This document shows, piece after piece, positions 12,283 through 22,603 of a stretch of DNA of 64,000 bases. Both the position numbers and the translations under genes were made by a program. Each line of letters begins with the position of its first letter. Position 1 is the first letter of the stretch. This DNA is from Bryoerythrophyllum caledonicum (Eukaryota; Streptophyta; Bryopsida; Pottiales; Pottiaceae). Under the pieces are notes generated by a model that saw only the letters and a program-made list of their open reading frames with translations, ran no database searches and was not told the origin of the DNA. Where the stretch lies: NCBI GenBank assembly GCA_963971425.1, contig OZ020515.1, positions 4,580,678-4,644,677 on the forward strand, written 5' to 3'.

Positions 12283-14235
12283 CTACTCATTGCGGAAGAA
12301 ATCCCATGGTGTAGCTAGGTTGTAGGGCAGTCCTTTCAACAAGTCTACTACATGCGTGGACCTCTTTAGTGGATCGGGTTTCAACAACTCGTCCATGGCT
12401 TGCTCAAATCGCTTGGACAATGAACTCGGATCTTTGTTCTTTTGGAACAAGCTGAAGAGCAATCGCGGTTGTAGATCCTCCTTGCCAAGTACCCCACTGC
12501 ATACGCCTCAGATCTATGGTTGTGTTTATGCTTTATTCCCATTCTCCTCGGTGACGTTGGTGTTCCGGGCTTCCCATATACATAGAATAGCTCGGGGGCA
12601 GGATGACGATACTTAGCTCGGAAAGCACCGAGCTCTGTACTAAAGGGTCGACCGTAGTTTGACATCTTGTCTTCGCCATCCCATGATGCCATTCTCCAAT
12701 CACACACCCCGATGTACACTACATCTTTTTTCTCTTGCGGAAAATGAAGCATAACATTGTTGGAGCTCAAGTCGTTGTGCAAAATGCGCTGGGAATGTAT
12801 CACATCCATGATGCATAGTAGTGCCCATGCTAAATAGGCCCGATTTTTACGATACACGCATAGTTCCATACGAGCCTCAAGGTCGATTCCAGCTGTTTTA
12901 AGAATATCATCTTCGTGTTCTTCCTCATATTTTGAATCGATCCTAGTGAGCCATTGTTCCACAAATAGATGCTAGTGAGCCACCGTTCCACCATAGAGTA
13001 TACGACTCGTATGTTCTTCTATCCAGGTACTGGATTTTGATAACCCCTGCATGGTCCACTGGACATGCTAATGCCTCAATTGAACGTTTCTCCCGGTTTT
13101 TTTCACAACTATCCTCCTTCATTCTTTTCCCCGCAAACTCCATGTGTGCTCGAATGCAACTTACACCGTCAATACTCACACGACGGACAACTCCAAAGCC
13201 TCCTCTAGTATCCAACGCCTTTACCTCCGCATACATTGGAAGCCACACAACACCTTCACGACCTCTACTTGCAACCCGCGCAACCAAATCTTGATCAATC
13301 CAAGGAATAGCGAGGTTAGTTCTCCATTTCGGCTTGATTGCTTCTACCCCCTCTTTGAGTCTCTCAAACAATAACTTCACTTCCATTGCTTGTTCGCTTA
13401 CATCTTCCTTGTAATAGACATCCCAAATAGTCTTCACGGGGTTGTGAATAGCTTGTTTGGCAAACAAGCTGGGCCATGTATCCATTGAATGTCTCAATTA
13501 ATCTTCGCGAAAATTTACTTCATTGGCAATATTTTGGATAATGAGTATCAATCTTGCCTCCATAGCTTCTAGTCCTGTAGCGCCGTTACACAGGTACCGT
13601 TTCTCCAACTTGGATAGACCTTTCTCTATCATCCAAAATAATATATCTGCTACAACCCTGAACTTAAATTCCTTGCTCATTGCATCCAAATGGCTTGTCC
13701 TTGCTCTTTTCTTGTAGGGCTCTGAGTCCTCTGAAAAAGCTGGCCGTTTATCCCGCCCTCGTCCCGCTCCAACTGAAGGTTCACTTGGAACCAAGGAATT
13801 TGTTGCAGATGGTACCTCATCATGTCGAACAGCCCTTAGTGATGGCTCTCCTACTGCGGGCTCACCACTTGATCCGCGTGAACTGCGAGCTCCCGGGTGT
13901 CGAAATCCGCTCAAACTTTGAGATCCTCGTGACCACCCTCCTTCAGTGGTCCCCCGCGCTGATCCTCGTGGAACCCCTCGAGATCCTACTGCGCCTCGTG
14001 AATGTGATTGCGACCCACGAGAATTATTTCGTCCAAGTGCATGAAATTCTTGGTGCAGTTCTTCCATGCCGTCCCTGCGACCCCTGTCACTTCGCCCACT
14101 TCCACTACCTTGTCCTCTCGCCAACATACCACCGCTCACACGGTCGGCTGCAGCAGTGATTGATTGAATTTCCACCTGATGAGCCTCATGGAGTTGCATG
14201 TCTGCATCTTGATAATGCACCCTGCTATCGGCCAT
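12283..14235 (-). pseudogene. Protein-kinase-like gene, broken
   Basis: The minus strand encodes a Gly/Arg/Ser-rich N-terminal region (about 150 residues, SRG and RG repeats), a basic KKRARTSH stretch that could be a nuclear signal, then a helical segment and a protein kinase domain. Kinase signs in order are the glycine loop GGFGVV, the ATP lysine region EFAGKRMK, the catalytic loop HNDLSSNN (Asp and Asn kept, HRD changed to HND), CDWRMA where DFG is usual, and YRHPAPELF near the activation-segment end. The C-terminus PYNLATPWDFF reads to a stop at 12283-12285. It is not intact: one in-frame TAA lies at 13498-13500, a 29-bp tandem duplication near 12943-12991 shifts the frame after WWNGGSLASI, and another shift lies near 12450. 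It probably was a single-exon gene. Substrate and function are unknown. A TATA box and a GCGGAC array lie upstream (14457 and 14488). Confidence 0.75.
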
Positions 14236-14456
14236 TCTTGTAAAGTAGTTAACCGGTCACTTAAACCGGTCACTTAAAGTGCAGTGCGAAAGTGAGTGAG
14301 TCTCGAAAAAAATGACAAAGGTTACCCCCGCATTCGTCTTTTCCAACTCCTATACCCTCGAAACCCGTGCAATGGTGCTCGCGCAACAAGGTCTCGGGTT
14401 CCTATTGAGCAAGGAAATGGAGGGAAAAAAGTGAGGACGTCAATGGCCTATCCGCC

Positions 14457-14464
14457 TTTATATA
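14457..14464 (-). promoter_or_regulatory. TATA box of the kinase-like gene
   Basis: On the minus strand the sequence reads CCTATATAAAGGCGG, a strong TATA match, about 220 bp before the ATG at 14235. The GCGGAC array begins about 25 bp further upstream. Function is inferred from motif and position. Confidence 0.55.
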
Positions 14465-14487
14465 GGCTGCAAGGGGTCGGGAACATT

Positions 14488-14765
14488 GCGGATAGGGTTG
14501 GGAACCTGGAGAACCGCGCGGTCGGGGAGCGGACGGGCCACGGACTGGGAGCGGACGGGCCGCGGACTAGGAGCGGACGGGGCGCGGACTGGACGCGGAC
14601 GGGGCGCGGATTAGGTTGGAAGAGCCCGCGGACTTGCCCGCGGACTGGCCGCGGATTGGGTTGGAAGAGCCCGTGGACTGGCAACCGATTGCCCGCGGAC
14701 TGGCAGCGGACTGCCCGCGGACTGGCCCCCAGAGACCGCGGACTGCCCGCGGCCTATCCGCTGAA
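14488..14765. repeat. GCGGAC tandem array 2, upstream of the kinase-like gene
   Basis: Units such as GCGGACGGGCCGCGGACTGG and GCGGACTGGCCGCGGATTGG repeat for about 280 bp. A longer duplicated block contains GGTTGGAAGAGCCCG. It sits immediately upstream of a TATA box for the minus-strand kinase-like gene, and downstream of the 3' end of the gene at 15089-17327. Confidence 0.85.
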
Positions 14766-15088
14766 TGGGCGTCGTTTTTCTCCTTTGAATTGTTCTTTGC
14801 AACTGCCGTTGCTGTAGGGGTGGGGTTTGGGGGAGACAACAAGGTCGCCGTGTAACTACAAGTTTTGGCAATGTGAGAACGGTAATGTCCAAATTTGAAC
14901 CTCGATATAAATGCATTCAAAATGGGTAAAAAATATCCCGTTGTGTACAACTCACTGTGAATTCCATGTTCGTAATGTCAAAGATAACAACATGAGAGCT
15001 TTGGTTACACTAATTCAATCGGAAAATTAGACTTGGTCATAGTTTACTGAATCTTTAATCCTTCACTTCCACAAATTAATGTGGTGCT

Positions 15089-17327
15089 CTAAGCTCTTGC
15101 AGCATCTCTTGCATGAACATTACTCCGCGTTCGATATCCATGACGTCCATGGCCTTGCCGATATCGAGGTATCTCCCCACCATTAAGCCAATCCTTCACC
15201 TCCGGGGCGACGTCTTCCAAAATGGCATCCATCGCCGCCACAAGTAGTCGTTTTTGATGGTAGCGTTCTTCCCAATACAATTCCTCCGTTCTAGTGGTTG
15301 CAGGTAGTGTTGTATCACGATAAGCCCTTCGTAGTTCTAGATCCCCCACAGCTTGCTCGCCTGATGAGTTGTAACATGGTGGCGGTCCTAAGCCGTGCAC
15401 CAATTCGTTTCTTTGACGATTCCAATGCCACCCTAGGGTCTGGTAAAAAAACATCTTCATGCCGTAATCTGCCGGTTTGTCAGGATACATCTCATTTGTT
15501 GCATGTACTAGTTTGTCCGGATCATCTAACAATTCTTCCCCTTGAAAGGTATGCCACAGTTGTGCCTTGGACATATTATGTCTCCAACTCCACTCAACAG
15601 GGTTTCCATTGAAGTCTTCAAGTGCAAAGTCATAATCATCTTGACGATACATCCAGTGACTTGGCATGATATCCCGTAGGCCAAATTGAAGATACAAACG
15701 TGGATGTTATGGCCCCCTATATACACCGCAAGTACGCGAACGAATCATACTCTTGATTAGACAATGCGGATGGAACGAATGGCCACACGATCCAATCATA
15801 TAACACCCTTCAGGACCCCAAGGATTATCGCAGATAGGACATGATGATCCGTCGGATGTCATGGGGTGTGGTCTTTGCCACAACGGCTTTCCAATCATTT
15901 CAGTTGGATGATCATGCACTTCTCCAATGTCCCAACGGTGATCCTCTTCTGTCACAAGCCTCCAATCAATACTATTGTTGTTCAATAGTAGCGACGGATC
16001 ACTATCGTCCCAGCTGATTGGATACATGGTTTCATCACGAGGCCATGATGTGAGCAAAAGGGTCCTTAACTTCTTCTCCGATGTCCATTCAGCGCATATA
16101 CTCTGGAATTCCACCTCGTATTGTCGTGTCCGTGCCACAGCGAATAACGTTGTGATCATCATCTCTTCGCGCTCATCGATTATTGTTGAAACCAACAATT
16201 TAAGATTGTTTCGGGCCGATTCTTCATTCTCCCGATATGCTTTTAATTCATCCAACTCTTGCTGCAAACCTGCATGCGTCATCTCCGTTGCTACATGTTG
16301 TGCCTTGATTTCTTGTAGCTCCCTCTTTAAGTCTGCAACTTCAATCATGTACTTTTCATAAGTTACTATTGTTGACTTGATTGACTTGATTGCGTAGATG
16401 GGTCACTTCAGCAAGCAAGTTCTTCTTCTCTATCTCTAGCGCACGTACTTTTGACACCGTTTCCACATCATCGTCTCGTCCATGTTGCAACCTCTTTATC
16501 TCCACACTAAACACTTCCAATTGTGCTTGTAACTCACCATACTTATCTTCATCAAACTTCATCGGGGCGTCAGCGGCTTTGCTTTGAATAGCATTGGCCA
16601 TCTCCAAAGTTTCTGAAAGTGGGTTTGACCCCTCCCCAATCTCGTTTGGGGCATGCTTGTCCAATTCTTTGCAATGAGTGGCCTCAACCTTCCTTTCTCT
16701 ACGCTTTCGACCGCTACTGTTCCTTGGTGAAACAATTATTTCTCGATTGAACAGCACTTCATCATTTGGATCGTCGTACAAAGTAGGGTTATCAAGGAAC
16801 CATTGAGGGGCATTGTTTCTTGGAATCTCTCGAGGTTTCTTTGCTGAAAGATGGCGTCCAAGTCTCCGACCACCTGAAAAGGGGTCGTGAATCATTGACC
16901 AATCCACTTCCTTTCCTAATTGATATTCTGCATACATCAATGCTGCAATGGATCTAGGAATATTATTCTTAGGCCATTTCTCCAAGTTAGAAATGGCACG
17001 TAAGATCTCGAGGAACCTCCACTTCACATACACGTCATTGATCTGTCTGTACGTGACTGCTCTCGCTGCACAATGTTTAGGGTGGAGCTCCGCAGGCCAC
17101 CATCTGTCGAGATGCGCAAACTTGATGTACTCCAATGCACTGTCGGCTGTCCATGGCTCATGCACTGATTCCCAACCTTCCTTTGCTTGAAGATCACAAT
17201 TTGCGTATACCTCCAGCTCCAAATCTGTTGGGTTCCTCTTTGTCCTTTTCACTGTAAAACCCTCCTCGCTTGGTTTGTCCACCATCATCCTCCGTGCTCC
17301 TTGAACACCACCTCCGCTTTCCATCAT
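15089..17327 (-). pseudogene. Coiled-coil/RING protein gene, paralogue of 57567-60185, broken
   Basis: The minus strand encodes an N-terminal conserved domain of about 150 residues (LELEVYANCDLQAKEGWE, IKFAHLDRWWP, KWRFLEILRAISN, LGKEVDWSMI), a basic stretch (SGRKRRERKVE), a long coiled coil, a RING-like motif CPICDNPWGPEG...CGHSFHPHC...C, and a conserved tail starting GLRDIMPSH. The order matches the gene at 57567. The last CX2C of the RING is damaged (CGVY instead of CxxC). There is a frame change near 16350-16375, in a short repeat of AATCAAGTC, and an in-frame TAA at 15707-15709 just after the RING. RING proteins are usually E3 ubiquitin ligases, but nothing here shows the substrate, and this copy is unlikely to be active. 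The start at 17327 is the first Met before the conserved domain. Its leader resembles that of the gene at 20639. Confidence 0.75.
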
Positions 17328-17760
17328 GAAATTCTTCTAAAGTCTTCTACAGATTCCCGTATCAAAAAAGTTACTTACAATAATATCTATTTACTCTCCC
17401 ACATTACCTATTATCATACAAAAATTCTAGAACAACTGCTCTATTCCAAAAATTTGAAGACTACCTGCACTTCAAAATAGTGCTGCCTAGGCTACAAATT
17501 GAAGCATGCACTTCAAAATATTGTTGCCATGCTTGGATAGATTGCTGAAACCCCACCGTTGGCATAACCATCGCCTATAATAGTGAAAAAACAGATGCTT
17601 CTGAGGACAAACATCTCCCCATGGGAAAATGAAGGTCCTCAAAAGGAGCACTTTCCCCCTTTGAAGCCCCGCACACCGCCGTCAACGTGGAGGCAAGTGC
17701 GTCAAGGCTTTCTAGGACTAAGAAAGTGTCAAGCCATGGGCCCCTTCCGCTTTCTATAAC
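17328..17760 (-). promoter_or_regulatory. Leader and core promoter of the 17327 gene, shared with the 20639 gene
   Basis: The plus-strand string CCCCGCACACCGCCGTCAAC at about 17667 is repeated exactly at about 20952, followed in both by GTGGAGGCAAGT. Two copies of GCACTTCAAAATA with short tails lie closer to the ATG in both genes. A weak TATA-like TTATAGAA (minus strand, about 17752-17759) is followed upstream by the GCGGAC array. The shared order shows that the two genes were duplicated together with their promoters. Confidence 0.55.
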
Positions 17761-17764
17761 ATGT

Positions 17765-18075
17765 GCACCCCGTCCGCGTCCCGTCCGCGGACATTCCCTA
17801 CCCAGCCCGCGGACGGAACGCGGACTGCCCGCGTCCTGTCCGCGAACAGTCCGCGGGCAGTCCGCGGACTGTCCGCTCCCAGTCTGATCTCCGTCCGCTC
17901 CCAATCCGCGGGCATTCCGCGGACTGTCCACTCATAGTCCGATCCCCGTCCGCTCCCAGTCCGATCCTCGTCCGCTCCTAGTCCGATCCCTGTCCGCTCC
18001 CAGTTTGTCTAAACCGTACGCTCCCAGTTCGCGCCCTGTCCGCGAACTGTCCTCGCTCAGTCCGCGACCCGTCAG
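17765..18075. repeat. GTCCGC tandem array 3, upstream of the 17327 gene
   Basis: Repeats of CAGTCCGCGGACTGTCCGC and GTCCGCTCCCAGTCCGATCC, the reverse-complement orientation of arrays 1 and 2. It starts about 6 bp upstream of the weak TATA-like motif of the minus-strand gene at 15089-17327. Frames through the array are compositional artefacts. Confidence 0.85.
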
Positions 18076-20006
18076 CGCGCCCAGTCCTAGCCCACTAACC
18101 CCTAGTCCAGTACACTAAACACTGAATATAGTGTAGAGGGATTATTCACGAGATCACTCACACTAGTTTCCATAAAAGCATGTGCATGCCAGGTTCTGAT
18201 TGGGTATTTGTTCTCAAGCAAGTGTGTGTCAGTCAACAATTGCATGTAAATTTTCAATTAGTGTAGGAAATTTCAAATAGTCTGGTCTACACTATATTCA
18301 ACACTATACTCAAGGAACGGTGTAGTCTTCAAGGGTGTGAGAGCAAAATATTGCTCTCTTGTTTTGTTATTGTTCAATTGTTACTTTTATGAATGTAATG
18401 TTAACAAGCAATGTCATCTTGAGGTAATTTGACGAAATTTAAGTTAATTAAGTCGTGAATGCAAAATGCATGTTAGAGGATAGTTGTTGCAAGGCCTTGG
18501 GTAGGATGTTTGGCACTAATTTAAGCTTTAGGTTTGATTTAGTGGAGAAGGACTAGAGGAGGGAAGATCCCCCCTGGTGAATCCTGAAATTAGGAATAGG
18601 GTTAGTTGCTTAAATTAGAGTTGAGTGTTTTACCATGGGCCTTGCGCAATTAGCTTGTAATGTTCATGGTTGTGTTTATGGCTTGATTGTCTTGGTTTTG
18701 TTCATTTAACTTCGTGGTGGTGTTTGTGAGTTACATTCATTCGTGGAGGTTCGTCAAGAATGGAGCTCCATGGAGGTTGGGAGCAACATTCATCCGTGGA
18801 GGCCTTAGGGTTAGGGCCTTAGGGTTAGGGTGAGCCGCCTCTTTGGCGGCTCCTTTTTTGTACTTAAGAGCTTGTTTTCAAGCTATTCTCAAGCCCTCAA
18901 GTTCTCAATCAATCCCTCTCTTTGTATCTTGATTCATCTTGTGTCTCTCCCTCTTTCTTTTGTTATGCTTAGTTGTTGAGAGAAGGAAGGCCATGGGCCT
19001 CCTTCTCTCTAATATTGATCCCCTCTTCCATTGTGTTTGTACTTGCATTGTACTCAAGTATAGTGTGGAGTTTTTGCTCATTTCCATGGAGTGTCTCTCA
19101 GTCAATTGCTCATCAGTCCTTCAATTGTTGTCCAAACAGATCAAGATTTGAGATGGTAGTAGATCTTTTCAGTAGCTTTCCGTTGGTATATGGCGCGTCC
19201 AATTCGAAGTGATAGGGAGTGAGATACACCCCTCCAAAGTTACGGATGTAGTAAGGGCTTTCCCCGCTGGCAGTAGAAAAATAGGCCCCAGTCTTTTAGC
19301 AATCAGTCCTAGGGTTTTGGTCCTATGCTTCTGAGATTTGAGGGGTGGATGCGCAATTGGCTTAGCTTCCCAAAAAGCTATGGCACGCCCCAATCGGAGC
19401 TAGGACGAAGAATTGGCAAGCAAAAAGCTAGAGGTCACTTCCAAGGTGATCCGGCGGAGCAGTTTCCTACTCAACCCCTTCTTGTTTTTCATCCTCTTCT
19501 TGTCTCCTCTTCTTCCTTGATCCTCTCTTCTTGTGATTTCTTCCAATTAAACCCTTGTGACCAAAGACCACCGCCATGGTGGTTTTTTTGGGCTCACAAA
19601 GGGAATTAATACATCAAAAACAAAACAAAAACAAAAAAAAAACCGACAATGAAAGGGAATTAATACAAGAAAGTAAGCCTTTAAAACAATACTTGCACAT
19701 CAAATTTCATTTTTTACAAAGGTCGTGCAATGTGTGCTCTAGAAGAACTTATAAGGTTTTTTGAAGAACACGTAGAGAGGGTTGGGAAAATTGCCTCCAG
19801 TAGATGGGAGTTCTCTATATTTTTTTTCTCAAAATCAAGTAGAAACTTGTACACATGTACACAACATCATTTTTTTCTACTAAATATGTAATTGATTTTG
19901 CGACTTTAGGCACCTAAACTATTTGATATTCGCCTCGTGAAACACATATGCCAAATTAGTACGCATTATTTACATTCCATATCCGGAGCGCGACGAGGAG
20001 GCACCT
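18076..20006. other. Unclassified stretch with retroelement-leader-like features
   Basis: The stretch holds TTAGGGTTAGGG (about 18805-18830), a perfect 8-bp stem GAGCCGCC/GGCGGCTC with a 5-base loop (18832-18852) followed by CTTTTTT, and then pyrimidine-rich sequence to about 19560. That pattern recalls the U3/R/U5 part of an LTR but no paired LTR, PBS or coding region was found. The 16-bp direct repeat AAAGGGAATTAATACA (19598-19613 and 19652-19667) flanks an A-rich segment. No gene is supported. Confidence 0.3.
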
Positions 20007-20639
20007 TCACCGTCTTCGAATACGGGGCTTTGGTTTTGCTCGGTCTGCTGGCAACTCTTCGTTAGGTGGGTCAACCAAAGTACTGTCGCACATAAACCAC
20101 TCTGGCATGGGGTTTCTAGGAATCGATAGCACAGGTAGCTTTGAAGAAAGTGCTTTGCCTAGATGCACGCCAAGGTTACCAATAGTGTACAAAGGTTGAT
20201 CAAGCGTCGACCAATCAACCTGCTTTCCCAACTCACATTCCGCGCATATCATTGCTCCAATTCTTCTCGGAATATTATTTGATCGATACCGTGTTTCGTG
20301 GGAGATGGCTCGTAAAACCTCTAAAAACCTCCATTTTATCTCAGTGGAGGTAATATTCGAATATGTCAATTGCTTCAATCGACAATGGTCCTCGTGTGCT
20401 TCCGGAGTATACCATCGGTCGAGGTGAGCAAAACCAATGTGTTCATACACCTGTTGACAAGTCCATGGCTCCAGTAAATCCTCCCATCCTCTATATGCCA
20501 AATGATTAATGTTCCCGTAAATTTCTAGCTCCAAATCCGCAGGCTTCTTGGCTCTTTTCGAAGGACCCGGGCCCAAACGTGGGACATTTAAATTCTTCCT
20601 CCCCCCACCATCTCCACCACTTCCACCACCGCTATGCAT
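20007..20639 (-). CDS. Short paralogue of the N-terminal domain of the RING gene family
   Basis: A 210-codon minus-strand frame starts MHSGGGSGGDGGG and continues with the same conserved domain as the genes at 17327 and 57567: LELEIYGNINHLAYRGWE, IGFAHLDRWYTPEAH, KWRFLEVLRAISHE, NNIPRRIGAM, LGKQVDWSTL. It ends in a basic tail PKPRIRRR. The coiled coil, RING and C-terminal tail found in its relatives are missing, so it is either a truncated copy or a short form. The frame itself is intact. It has its own leader, TATA box and GTCCGC array upstream (20640-21240). The domain is not one I recognise. Confidence 0.65.
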   Translation of the reverse strand: MHSGGGSGGDGGGRKNLNVPRLGPGPSKRAKKPADLELEIYGNINHLAYRGWEDLLEPWTCQQVYEHIGFAHLDRWYTPEAHEDHCRLKQLTYSNITSTEIKWRFLEVLRAISHETRYRSNNIPRRIGAMICAECELGKQVDWSTLDQPLYTIGNLGVHLGKALSSKLPVLSIPRNPMPEWFMCDSTLVDPPNEELPADRAKPKPRIRRR

Positions 20640-21047
20640 GGTGAAAATGTTTCAAACAAACCTAAACCACTACGAAATACTTCTAATTGCTTTTCTAATA
20701 CTAGCTAACTATTCTAATATGATTATGCCGCCTATAACTAATTGCACTTCAAAATAGTGCTACAATAAATCCCATGCAAGCACTTCGAAATAGTGCTGTT
20801 AAGAGATGGAAAAAAAGGATTAAATACTCGGCTTCGTCAAATCTCTGACAACTTCAAAATATTCTGTACCTATGCTGATGTATCTGAGGACTAAAAATTC
20901 CCCTTTCGGGTAATCTCCGTCCTCAAGAGGACCACGGACCCACCTGGAAACCCCGCACACCGCCGTCAACGTGGAGGCAAGTACGTCATGGTGCCCAGGA
21001 TTCGTGGAAAAGTGTGCCTGCAAAATTTTCTCCCTCCCCCTTTATAA
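20640..21047 (-). promoter_or_regulatory. Leader and TATA box of the 20639 gene
   Basis: On the minus strand TTATAAAG (about 21040-21047) is a good TATA box some 400 bp before the ATG. Between them lie CCCCGCACACCGCCGTCAAC and two GCACTTCRAAATAGTGCT motifs, also present in the leader of the 17327 gene. The GTCCGC array starts about 15 bp upstream of the TATA box. Confidence 0.55.
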
Positions 21048-21059
21048 CACTCTGCCCGA

Positions 21060-21240
21060 CCATGTCCACCCATGTCCGGGCCTGTCCGGGCCTGTCCGCG
21101 GCCGTAGGGTCGCAACTGTCCGCGGGCAGTCCGCGTCTCGTCCGCGCTTTGTCCGCAGGCAGTCCGCTCCCTGTCCGCGCCCTGTCCGCGCCATGTCCAC
21201 GGGCAGTCCGCGTTTCGTCCGCGACCAGTCCGACGCAGAT
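21060..21240. repeat. GTCCGC tandem array 4, upstream of the 20639 gene
   Basis: Repeats of CTGTCCGCGGGCAGTCCGCG and TGTCCGGGCC run for about 180 bp. It sits just upstream of the TATA box on the minus strand. It is the shortest of the minus-strand arrays. Confidence 0.8.
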
Positions 21241-21284
21241 TCCTCGTCCACTCATTACTTGTTCGCGCGCCTCTAAAAATTTTG

Positions 21285-21395
21285 CGTATCCTTTTTTGTA
21301 TTCTTCATGTGGCCTTGGAATTTGGCACACTTATTATAAACATAGAGATGATCTTGTGCCAAAAATTTCAAGGTAAATTAACCCCTAAGGTACCA
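21285..21395 (+). repeat. Diverged repeat R2, copy 1
   Basis: Shares TTTTTTTGTATTC, GGAATTTGGCACAC and ATCTTGTGCCAAAAATTTCA in the same order with 22403-22520. The two copies are in direct orientation about 1.1 kb apart, and intervening sequence is AT-rich without genes. Confidence 0.6.
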
Positions 21396-22402
21396 AGACA
21401 GTTTTACACCAAAAACACTTCAAAATTAATGGATTCTAGTGCAATGAATTAAGAACGTAACAAAAACTTTGATTTTTAGTTCTGACCGTAGGATCTCAAT
21501 AAAGGCTTATTAAGTAATACATGTACAAAATTTCATAAACTTTGACCGCACGGATTGAAAGATTATAGTGTTTGAAGTCAAGCAAATGGTTCATTTTCTT
21601 CCCTGCGTTTAGTGGATCAGCAGACTTTGACTTCAGTTAGTGTCAAAAAACTTCACTACACAAGGTCTAAATCTATTACCATCTTGTTAAGCATGATGTT
21701 AGCTCCTTACACACCAATTTTTAGAGGTAGAGACAGGGTGTAGCATATTCAAAACAAGTGTGCAAGGAGCGGAGGCTCGAAATTTGTTAATTCACACTTT
21801 AATTTTTTTTGAACTTAATGTGTTTTCGATTGATATTCCGAATGGTCAATAAGAAGCTTTACATTACGTTTTGTTGTGGAAAAAATAAAAAGTGAAAAAT
21901 ATGAAGATCTCTAGGTTTTATGTGGAAAAGAAGAAGTTTTTTTGGTACCTTGCCCGACAATGAGTGACAATGTGTGAAAATGTTTGACTTGGGTTGGTAT
22001 GCTATTCTTCACTAAAGACAAGAACTTCTTTTTGACAATATGAAGGGAAATAATATTACTTGCAAGTACTGAAAATCTCACTTTCAATAGAGTGTCCTAT
22101 CAAAAGTTTTTGGAGGTGCCCAAGCCGCCCTCCCCTCCCCATCTAAAATTCAAGACCCTATAACTTTTTCATCAGATGTCCAATTTAGGAAAAAATTGTT
22201 TTCCCACTGAGCTCTTGATAATGTCTTTCTATAGTAAAAATTTCAAAGTGGAATGTTGGAAATTGACACCATAGGAACCTGACCGATTTTTCAAAAAGCC
22301 AAATTTGGACACTTGGTCCTTTAGGGGTTAACAAATAATCAGCCCTGGGGAGGATGTCAAAGTTGGCAGCTGTGAATGGCTCACAACTACACATCTTGGT
22401 AG

Positions 22403-22520
22403 ATTTTGAATATCTTTTTTTGTATTCATCATCTAGACTTGAAATTTGGCACACATTTTTTTAGCATAGAAATTATCTTGTGCCAAAAATTTCATGGTAA
22501 ATTGACAAATTTTTAGCCCT
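22403..22520 (+). repeat. Diverged repeat R2, copy 2
   Basis: Second copy of the block at 21285-21395, with GAAATTTGGCACACA and ATCTTGTGCCAAAAATTTCA conserved. The class is unknown. Confidence 0.6.
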
Positions 22521-22603
22521 AAGGAGGGCGCCAAAGTTGGCAGCAGTGTAGTGTGGAAACGTACATAAGCAAAAAATTCGAATTATTTTTGGACCCCACT
22601 GTA

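Noticed and set aside
14567-14950. Frames over GCGGAC array 2
   Set aside because: Repeat translation only; the true gene lies downstream on the minus strand.
18832-18852. Hairpin followed by T-run as a bacterial-style terminator
   Set aside because: The context is eukaryotic; it is listed only as a structural feature of an unclassified stretch.
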